From Flavobacterium undicola (lineage in GTDB: Bacteria > Bacteroidota > Bacteroidia > Flavobacteriales > Flavobacteriaceae), in the NCBI RefSeq assembly GCF_009909155.2, contig NZ_JAAAPM020000011.1, positions 1-64,000 of the forward strand: a stretch of DNA of 64,000 nucleotides. The letters are read 5' to 3'. The first letter of the stretch is position 1; each line of letters starts with the position of its first letter. Under the pieces are notes generated by a model. The model was not told the DNA's origin. It made no database searches and saw only the letters and a program-made list of their open reading frames with translations. Positions 43,748-50,442 of this stretch are shown here, one piece after another. The translations under genes and the position numbers were made by a program.

Positions 43748-44449
43748 TTAATGACAATTAGGATTTGCCTGAACAAATAAACTCATTGTAGTGGGAGAAA
43801 CATAAGGAATTCCTAGTCCTAATCCTCTCAGGATAAACAACACTCCTATTAAAACCACCACATAAGGAATTGTTTTTTGTATTTTGTTTCTCACCGGAAC
43901 AGTCAAAATCGAATTGATATAGACCACAGAACTCATCAACGGAACGGTTCCTAAACCAAATAAAACCATATACAAAACACCTAAACTAGTACTTTGCATA
44001 GCAATGGCTCCAAACAAGGCTACATATACCATTCCGCAAGGTAAAAATCCGTTTAACAACCCAATAGTGAAAAGCGATTGATAGGATTTCTTTTTAAACT
44101 GACTTCCTAAAACTTGTTTTACTTTGGAAATTAATCTAAAAACAGGTTTTGAAAAATTATACTTGGCAAATACTTTCTCTGGAATTACAATTGCTACAAT
44201 CATCAATATTCCAATAATAATGGATAATTTTTGTTGCATTCCAGCCATAAAAAAACCTTTCCCCAGCAAACCAAAAATAAAACCAATTGTGGCATAAGCG
44301 GTTATTCGTCCCAAATGATAGGTAATAATTTGCGTTACTTTTTTTGCAGGATTGCTTCTATCTACTGGCAACATCATAGCAATAGCACCGCACATTCCGA
44401 TGCAGTGAAAGCTACTTATGAGTCCGAATAGTAGAGCGGTGTAAAGCAT
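43748..44449 (-). CDS. TauE/SafE-like membrane protein of the cco cluster
   Basis: A 233-residue protein with about six membrane helices. The SFHCIGMCGAIAM motif (His16 to Met) is characteristic of the UreH/TauE-like family that is linked to cbb3 oxidase clusters, where it is annotated as a sulfite exporter or cytochrome oxidase maturation factor. It is the last gene of the minus-strand cco operon, just downstream of ccoH. The exact role, perhaps copper or thiol export, is not known. Confidence 0.75.
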   Translation of the reverse strand: MLYTALLFGLISSFHCIGMCGAIAMMLPVDRSNPAKKVTQIITYHLGRITAYATIGFIFGLLGKGFFMAGMQQKLSIIIGILMIVAIVIPEKVFAKYNFSKPVFRLISKVKQVLGSQFKKKSYQSLFTIGLLNGFLPCGMVYVALFGAIAMQSTSLGVLYMVLFGLGTVPLMSSVVYINSILTVPVRNKIQKTIPYVVVLIGVLFILRGLGLGIPYVSPTTMSLFVQANPNCH

Positions 44450-44555
44450 TTTTTTTTTTTGAAGTTAGGAGTTATGCGTTAGAAGTTAAGTATCCAGAAT
44501 ATCAAAGAGTTATCATTTACGCCTTTTAACACTTAACTCATAACCCTTAACTTTT

Positions 44556-45065
44556 TTACTGTATATAAATAGGTTGTTTCGTCAAATACTTTTTCCCTTC
44601 ATATTGCCATTCCATATTAATGTCCCATTGACCGCCTACCAATTTTGATTTAGGTATGAGCAAAGTTGGATTAGACAACGAAATCGGAGTATCGAAATCT
44701 AATTTTTTGTTAGACGGTCTGTAGAGGGACACTGTTCCTGTAATTTGGTTTGAAGTAAACGATTCCGGAAAAACGATTGTAATTCCTTCGCTAGTATAGC
44801 TGATAATTGGTTTTTGCTTTAAATCATGTGCATTTTGAACGCGTTCCATTTCTTCCTGAAAACGGGCGTCATGTTTGTAATATTCTTCCACCACCAGCTC
44901 ATTATCGTATTTTGAATTGGATTGTACTTTAATGACAAAATACAATATAAAACTCATAAACAACGCTATGGCAATTACTAATCCTGTTCCCCAATTAATC
45001 CCCCTAGCCCCCAAAGGGGGAACTCCCACAGAAGTATTTAAATCTTTTAAATTGCTGTTTTTCAT
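44556..45065 (-). CDS. ccoH: Cytochrome oxidase maturation protein CcoH (FixH) with repeat-encoded N-terminal insert
   Basis: A 169-residue protein. The expected start of CcoH is a short Met-Lys leading into INWGTG and then a membrane helix; here residues about 13-22 (VGVPPLGARG) before INWGTGL are encoded by a palindromic repeat. The single membrane helix (about 25-45) is followed by a periplasmic beta domain with VEEYYKHDARFQEEM. CcoH helps assemble cbb3 oxidase. It lies downstream of ccoG in the minus-strand operon. Confidence 0.87.
   Translation of the reverse strand: MKNSNLKDLNTSVGVPPLGARGINWGTGLVIAIALFMSFILYFVIKVQSNSKYDNELVVEEYYKHDARFQEEMERVQNAHDLKQKPIISYTSEGITIVFPESFTSNQITGTVSLYRPSNKKLDFDTPISLSNPTLLIPKSKLVGGQWDINMEWQYEGKKYLTKQPIYIQ
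45001..45028 (-). repeat. GC-rich palindromic repeat in frame in ccoH
   Basis: CCCCTAGCCCCCAAAGGGGG on the plus strand; it encodes residues 13-22 of CcoH on the minus strand. An inverted copy lies at 45108-45131, so the two arms can pair around the ccoH start. Confidence 0.8.
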
Positions 45066-45107
45066 CTTTTCTATATCTTAAAATATCCTTTTTCTAATCC
45101 CTATAAA

Positions 45108-45131
45108 AGTCCCCCCTTTGGGGGCTAGGGG
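45108..45131 (+). repeat. Inverted copy of the ccoH repeat, between ccoG and ccoH
   Basis: CCCCCTTTGGGGGCTAGGGG, the reverse complement of the copy at 45001-45028, begins next to the end of ccoG (stop at 45133). About 80 bases with the ccoH start codon lie between the two. Confidence 0.8.
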
Positions 45132-45132
45132 A

Positions 45133-46566
45133 TCAATCAAATGTTCTCGGGCTTAAAAAACTGGTTGCGGTGGTTTCAATTTTTTTATCGCCGTTGTACA
45201 CTTCAATTTTTAATTTTGTTTTATCATTTTCTAATAAATACTGATTGATTTCAACAAATAAGGTTCCGCTACTCATGCCTTGTTTGGGTACTTTTAAAAT
45301 TTGGTTTCCAACCAATTTTAATGTCCCTTTTATACCATCGAGTTTAAAATGAATGGTATTGAAATCATTATTAGTCTTATTGATGATTTTATAGGTAAAC
45401 ACATTACTTATATTTTCGCCTTTATGCTGATACAACTGCCCCGGTAATCTTAAAATAAGTGCTTCCACATCGGTACGCAAAAACAATAAACCAATTAGCA
45501 TTCCTATCAAAATGATTAAAATAGCGCTGTAACCTTTCATTCTTGCGGTGAATTTAAAAGGCGCTTTTTTCTCTATTTCATCTTCAGAAGCATAACGAAT
45601 CAATCCTTTCGGAAATCCGATACTTTCCATAATCGAATCGCATTCATCAATACAAGCTGTGCAATTCACGCATTCCAATTGGGTTCCGTTACGAATGTCA
45701 ATTCCAGTAGGACATACATTCACACATTGTCGACAATCAATACAATCGCCTTTTCCACTTAAATCCCTGTCTTCTTTTTTATTGAATTTAGCTCGTCCTG
45801 CTTCTTTTTCGCCACGAACAAAATCATAAGCCACATTTATAGACTTATTATCTAAAAGAACGCCTTGCAACCTTCCGTAAGGACAGGCAATGATACAAAC
45901 CTGCTCTCTAAACCAAACAAAAATAAAATAGAATATCCCCGTAAAAATCAATAAGGAAATCAAGGTTTTTAAATGATTCAGCGGACTATCTTCAATCATT
46001 TCAATCAACGCATCACTTCCTATCAGATAAGCCAAAAACACATTGGCTATACCAAAAGAAATAATCAGGAACAATGTCCATTTTAATCCTTTTTTCCTGA
46101 TTTTTTCGCCGTTCCATTCTTGTTTTGCTAATCGCATTTGAGCTCCTCTGTCTCCTTCTATCCAATATTCGATTCTTCTGAAAACCATTTCCAGAAATAT
46201 CGTCTGCGGACAAATCCAACCACAAAAAATACGCCCAAATATTACCGTAAATAAGATGACAAACACCACCCCAATGAGCATAGAAAGCACAACGAGATAA
46301 AAATCCTGAGGCCAAAATGGAAACCCAAAAATATTAAAGCGACGTTCCAGAATGTTGAACATCATGAACTGATTGCCATTTACTTTCAGAAACGGATTGG
46401 CAATCAGAATCAATAATAGAAAATAACTCAATCCTTTTCTATAACTGTAAAATTTGCCCGAAGGTTTTTTAGGATAAATAAATTTCCTTTTTCCCTCTTT
46501 GTCAATTGTTCCAATGGTATCCCGATAGCTATCGGGACTAAAAGCTTCGTTGGTTATTTTTGACAT
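45133..46566 (-). CDS. ccoG: Cytochrome oxidase accessory protein CcoG (FixG)
   Basis: A 477-residue membrane iron-sulfur protein. Several membrane helices (about 45-260), with the CGWICPQTIFLEM motif (about 116-128), precede ferredoxin-type clusters (CIDCRQCVNVCPTGIDIR and CVNCTACIDECDSIM), then another helix and a periplasmic beta domain. CcoG reduces or delivers copper for cbb3 assembly. Residues about 9-15 (SPDSYRD) are encoded by a palindromic TCCCGATAGCTATCGGGA element that enlarges the usual N-terminus (Glu-Ala-Phe-Arg-Asp-Thr type). Confidence 0.93.
   Translation of the reverse strand: MSKITNEAFSPDSYRDTIGTIDKEGKRKFIYPKKPSGKFYSYRKGLSYFLLLILIANPFLKVNGNQFMMFNILERRFNIFGFPFWPQDFYLVVLSMLIGVVFVILFTVIFGRIFCGWICPQTIFLEMVFRRIEYWIEGDRGAQMRLAKQEWNGEKIRKKGLKWTLFLIISFGIANVFLAYLIGSDALIEMIEDSPLNHLKTLISLLIFTGIFYFIFVWFREQVCIIACPYGRLQGVLLDNKSINVAYDFVRGEKEAGRAKFNKKEDRDLSGKGDCIDCRQCVNVCPTGIDIRNGTQLECVNCTACIDECDSIMESIGFPKGLIRYASEDEIEKKAPFKFTARMKGYSAILIILIGMLIGLLFLRTDVEALILRLPGQLYQHKGENISNVFTYKIINKTNNDFNTIHFKLDGIKGTLKLVGNQILKVPKQGMSSGTLFVEINQYLLENDKTKLKIEVYNGDKKIETTATSFLSPRTFD
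46520..46537. repeat. 18-bp palindrome TCCCGATAGCTATCGGGA in frame in ccoG
   Basis: A perfect palindrome of a type common in Flavobacterium intergenic DNA, here within codons for residues 10-15 of CcoG (Pro-Asp-Ser-Tyr-Arg-Asp). Confidence 0.8.
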
Positions 46567-46651
46567 TTTGTATCTTTTTTTACCATTAAGAAATTAAGAA
46601 GATTAAGCTAAAACTTAATGACTCTCAATTTCTTAATGGTTGTAATAACTT

Positions 46652-47557
46652 TTATAATTTTTCCGAAGTAACAGCTTTTTCTTCTACCCAAATTTCACCG
46701 TCCGGTGCTTTTGGATCTTTCGGATTACTTCCTCTAAGAGAGAGTACATAACTCGCCACTTTTTGAATATCTCTAGGTTTCATTCCATTAGTTTTCCAAG
46801 AAACCATCCCTTTTCCATCACGACCTCCATTAGTAATCGTATGAAACACATTTTTAATTCCACCACCAAGAATCCAGTGATCGTCAGTCAGGTTGGGTCC
46901 AATTTGTCCACCTGCATCGGCTCTGTGACAAGCAGCACAATTAGTGGTGAAAATTTCTTTCCCAATGGCTAAATCAGCAGGTTCAGTAAGCTGTGTTACC
47001 GTTTTTTCATCCATTAAATCGGGTGCATTTTTCATGTATTCGGCGACTTCTACTTTGGCTTGAGCCAATTCTTTTTTCAATTCCATTTCCTGATTATCAG
47101 CACCCAGAATTTCAAAACGCACTAGATATATCCCGGCAAATAAGATACAAGCATAGAAAGAATACACCCACCAAGGCGGCAAATTATTGTCTAATTCTTT
47201 GATGCCATCATAATCGTGGTTTAGCAATAAACTAGCTTCATTTTCAATTGGCACAGTTCGGGTTAGCTTACTCATCAAATTTTTAAACCATGCTGACTCT
47301 TTTACTTTCAAATTTTCTTCGGCAGCTAATTTTGCTTTTTCTTCCTCTGGCAATATTTGGTAAACAATAGCATCTACGGCACTTACAATCATTTCTACTG
47401 CAATTATTAGCAATAAAATCACCAACAGAATAAGATCCACCATAGGATATTTTATAAATGCAGCCCGATCACCTGAGTCAATAAAATATTCCATTGCACC
47501 AAAAATGATGAAGAAAATCACGGGCACTCTAACATATACTGGAATTAGTTTTTTCAT
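46652..47557 (-). CDS. ccoP: cbb3-type oxidase subunit CcoP (monoheme in this sequence)
   Basis: A 301-residue membrane-anchored cytochrome c. Two hydrophobic segments near the N-terminus (about 12-20 and 40-57) and one around 131-147 come before the c-type domain. A single heme motif, CAACH at 207-211, is present, with its probable Met ligand in KGMVSW. Proteobacterial CcoP usually has two heme motifs; only one is seen here, as is common in Bacteroidota. It passes electrons to CcoO. The gene is 28 bases downstream of ccoQ. Confidence 0.92.
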   Translation of the reverse strand: MKKLIPVYVRVPVIFFIIFGAMEYFIDSGDRAAFIKYPMVDLILLVILLLIIAVEMIVSAVDAIVYQILPEEEKAKLAAEENLKVKESAWFKNLMSKLTRTVPIENEASLLLNHDYDGIKELDNNLPPWWVYSFYACILFAGIYLVRFEILGADNQEMELKKELAQAKVEVAEYMKNAPDLMDEKTVTQLTEPADLAIGKEIFTTNCAACHRADAGGQIGPNLTDDHWILGGGIKNVFHTITNGGRDGKGMVSWKTNGMKPRDIQKVASYVLSLRGSNPKDPKAPDGEIWVEEKAVTSEKL

Positions 47558-47585
47558 TTTAATTATTTTGAAATTATACTATAAA

Positions 47586-47753
47586 CTATCTTTCAAAGGG
47601 AATCTGGCTCAACTCCTTTATTTTTTCTTTTTTATAGGAGAAAACCCAAAAAGCTAATCCTACGAAGAAGAAAAAGAAAATCAATAACGATAGTATCGGA
47701 TATATCGCTACTCCCGCGATAGTTTCCATATTGTGTTTTATTTGTTCAAACAT
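47586..47753 (-). CDS. ccoQ: cbb3-type oxidase subunit CcoQ
   Basis: A 55-residue protein with one membrane helix (about 17-38, AIYPILSLLIFFFFFVGLAF) and a short charged tail (SYKKEKIKELSQ). Its position between ccoNO and ccoP and its size match CcoQ, which stabilises the oxidase. It is shorter than the usual ORF cutoff. Confidence 0.85.
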   Translation of the reverse strand: MFEQIKHNMETIAGVAIYPILSLLIFFFFFVGLAFWVFSYKKEKIKELSQIPFER

Positions 47754-47856
47754 ATTTTTTCTTTTTAAGGTTCTAAGATGCTGAGTGACTAAGTTCCTAA
47801 GTTTTTAGCTTACTTTCTTAGCTACTTAGAACCTTAGAAACTCAGTACGTCAAAAA

Positions 47857-50034
47857 CTATTTTTTCACTTTAATATCAGTTCCTAATCTTTGGATGTAAG
47901 CAATCAAGGCAACAATTTCCCTATTCTGCATTGGAACAAATTTTTCGCCCCTAGCTACTGCTTTCTTTTTACTGTCTTCATAACTTTTTACAAAATCAGG
48001 ATCGGCATGCAGGCTATTTTCAATTTCTTGAGACTGTTCTTTAATTGCTTTTTGAGCATTGGCAATATCAGTATCGCTATACGGAACTCCCAGCGTTCTC
48101 ATTGTTTCCATCTTGCCTTCGATATCAGAAACATCCAATGCTTTATTGTCAAATAACCATTTGTATCCTGGCATAATAGAACCCGCAGAAGTACTTTGTG
48201 GAGACCACAAGTGATTAAAGTGCCAGTTGTCATTGTATTTCCCTCCTACCCTCAATAAATCAGGTCCTGTACGTTTAGACCCCCAAAGGAATGGATGATC
48301 GTATACAAATTCCCCTGCTTTAGATTGTGATCCGTAACGTTCCACCTCACTTCTAAACGGACGTACCATTTGAGAGTGACAGCCCACACAGCCTTCTCGG
48401 ATATACAAATCACGTCCTTCCAGTTCTAATGGAGTATATGGTTTTACACTTGTAATAGTTGGGATATTTGATTTTACCATAATCGTAGGAACGATTTGGA
48501 TAATTCCTCCAATCAAAATAGCAACAGTAGCCAGAATGGTTAACTGAATTGGTTTTCTTTCTAACCAAGGGTGGAATTTTTCTCCCTGTACTCTTCTGCT
48601 TCTGATTTTTTGCAATTCAGGAGCTTCAGCTAATTCGTCTTCAATTACATCGTTTGCTTTTACCGTTTTATAAATATTATACACTAAAACAAACATCCCT
48701 GTTATATATAAAGTCCCTCCTACGGCACGCATCCAATACATTGGAATAATCTGGGTCACCGTTTCTAAAAAGTTTCCATAAGTCAAGGTTCCATCAGGAT
48801 TAAATTGTTTCCACATAGACGCTTGCAGGAAACCGGCAACATACATTGGTAAAGTATAAAGGATGATTCCTAAAGTTCCTATCCAAAAGTGTACATTGGC
48901 TAATTTAAGAGAGTACAAAGGCCCTTTTGACATTCTTGGAACTAACCAATAGATAACACCAAAAGCCATAAATCCGTTCCAGGCCAAAGCTCCTACGTGT
49001 ACGTGAGCAATAATCCAATCGGTGAAATGCGCAATAGCATTTACATTTTTAAGTGATAACATTGGCCCTTCAAAAGTTGCCATTCCATAACCTGTAATAG
49101 CCACTACAAAGAATTTCAAAACGGGTTCGGTACGCACTTTGTCCCAGGCTCCACGCAAAGTCAACAATCCGTTTATCATTCCTCCCCAAGACGGAGCAAT
49201 CAACATTACTGAGAAAACAACTCCTAAATTCTGTGCCCAGGTAGGCAAAGCAGAATACAATAAATGGTGAGGTCCAGCCCAGATATATAAAAATATTAAT
49301 GACCAAAAGTGAACAATAGACAATCTATAAGAATAAACCGGACGATTAGCTGCTTTAGGGATATAATAATACATCAATCCTAAGAATGGCGTAGTCAGGA
49401 AAAAAGCCACCGCATTGTGACCGTACCACCATTGCACCAAAGCATCCTGAACTCCCGCATAAACAGAGTAACTTTTTAAAGCCGAAACCGGCAAAGCCAA
49501 GCTATTAAAGATATGCAACACCGCTACCGTAACAAAAGTGGCCAGATAAAACCAAATGGCAACATACAAATGACGCTCTCTTCTTTTTAAAATAGTCCCA
49601 ATCATATTGATACCAAAAACTACCCAAATCAAAGCAATAGCAATATCTATAGGCCATTCTAATTCGGCATATTCTTTAGAGGTACTGTATCCTAAAGGCA
49701 AGGAAATAGCCGCCGCAACAATAATCAATTGCCATCCCCAAAAATTAAGATTACTCAAAAAATCACTGTACATCCTTGCTTTTAACAATCGTTGCAAAGA
49801 ATAATAAATCCCCGCAAACATGGCATTACCAACAAAAGCAAAAATAACAGCATTGGTATGCAAAGGTCTTAATCGACCAAAACTCAACCAGGAAACCCCA
49901 TCAGTCAGGTTAGGGAATAAAAATAAGATTGCCAATAAAAGCCCGACCGCCATGCCGACTACCCCAAAAACAATGGTAGCATAAATAAACTTCTTAACAA
50001 TTTTGTTGTCGTAATAAAACTGCTGCATTTCCAT
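47857..50034 (-). CDS. ccoNO: cbb3-type cytochrome c oxidase fused subunits I and II (CcoNO)
   Basis: A 725-residue fusion. Residues 1-480 form the CcoN heme-copper core with about 12 helices; candidate ligands are His59 for the low-spin heme, His206, His256 and His257 for CuB, and His344/His346 for the two hemes. Residues about 495-725 are the CcoO monoheme cytochrome c with CVGCH at 549-553, followed by the SQMVRPFRSEV motif. The enzyme reduces O2 with high affinity. Fusion of N and O is typical of Bacteroidota. It is followed by ccoQ and ccoP. Confidence 0.95.
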   Translation of the reverse strand: MEMQQFYYDNKIVKKFIYATIVFGVVGMAVGLLLAILFLFPNLTDGVSWLSFGRLRPLHTNAVIFAFVGNAMFAGIYYSLQRLLKARMYSDFLSNLNFWGWQLIIVAAAISLPLGYSTSKEYAELEWPIDIAIALIWVVFGINMIGTILKRRERHLYVAIWFYLATFVTVAVLHIFNSLALPVSALKSYSVYAGVQDALVQWWYGHNAVAFFLTTPFLGLMYYYIPKAANRPVYSYRLSIVHFWSLIFLYIWAGPHHLLYSALPTWAQNLGVVFSVMLIAPSWGGMINGLLTLRGAWDKVRTEPVLKFFVVAITGYGMATFEGPMLSLKNVNAIAHFTDWIIAHVHVGALAWNGFMAFGVIYWLVPRMSKGPLYSLKLANVHFWIGTLGIILYTLPMYVAGFLQASMWKQFNPDGTLTYGNFLETVTQIIPMYWMRAVGGTLYITGMFVLVYNIYKTVKANDVIEDELAEAPELQKIRSRRVQGEKFHPWLERKPIQLTILATVAILIGGIIQIVPTIMVKSNIPTITSVKPYTPLELEGRDLYIREGCVGCHSQMVRPFRSEVERYGSQSKAGEFVYDHPFLWGSKRTGPDLLRVGGKYNDNWHFNHLWSPQSTSAGSIMPGYKWLFDNKALDVSDIEGKMETMRTLGVPYSDTDIANAQKAIKEQSQEIENSLHADPDFVKSYEDSKKKAVARGEKFVPMQNREIVALIAYIQRLGTDIKVKK

Positions 50035-50080
50035 ATTTTTTTTATTAAAAGGTTATAAGTTATACGTAAAGTGTTAGGTG

Positions 50081-50284
50081 TTAAGAGTCAGAAGTTTGTT
50101 TATAGTCGCTTAACTTTTTCAACTCCTCACTCTTAACTTTTTTGAGCTCATCGTCAAACAACATTCTGACCGAGGGTGTGTAATCGTCGTCATATTGGCC
50201 ACTTTTTACCGCAATAACAAAAGCGACGAAAAAGCCAACGGCAACGAATATGCTAATGGTGATTAATAAATAGATGACACTCAT
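50081..50284 (-). CDS. ccoS: cbb3 assembly protein CcoS
   Basis: A 67-residue protein with one membrane helix (about 4-24) followed by the family motif SGQYDDDYTPSVRMLFDDE, which matches CcoS. It is needed for cofactor insertion into the oxidase. The C-terminal tail is charged and ends SDS, next to a spacer with GGTGTTAAGAG repeats. A separate promoter with an Fnr-type site precedes it. Confidence 0.88.
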   Translation of the reverse strand: MSVIYLLITISIFVAVGFFVAFVIAVKSGQYDDDYTPSVRMLFDDELKKVKSEELKKLSDYKQTSDS

Positions 50285-50303
50285 ACCTTAAAAATTTATA
50301 CCC

Positions 50304-50347
50304 CAAAATTAGACTCCCTGTTTCAGGCATACTATGACATTTATCAT
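50304..50347 (-). promoter_or_regulatory. ccoS-ccoNO operon promoter with Crp/Fnr-type operator
   Basis: The palindrome-like ATGACATTTATCAT (plus strand 50334-50347) is followed, reading the minus strand, by a -7 box TAATTTTG at 50311-50304. The motif centre is 36.5 bases from the end of the box, the same as at hemN. Confidence 0.75.
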
Positions 50348-50386
50348 GCTTTGAATTTTAATACTGTTTGTTATTCAAAATAAACC

Positions 50387-50425
50387 ACCCCGCCCGCTGG
50401 GCACCCCTCCAAAGGAGGGGAAGTC
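50387..50425 (-). repeat. GC-rich palindromic repeat between ccoI and ccoS
   Basis: CCCGCTGGGCACCCCTCC followed by AAAGGAGGGG, which pairs as CCCCTCC/GGAGGGG. It belongs to the same GC-rich set as the inserts in ccoI and lies just after the ccoI stop. Confidence 0.7.
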
Positions 50426-50442
50426 GCGTAATTTCCCCACTT

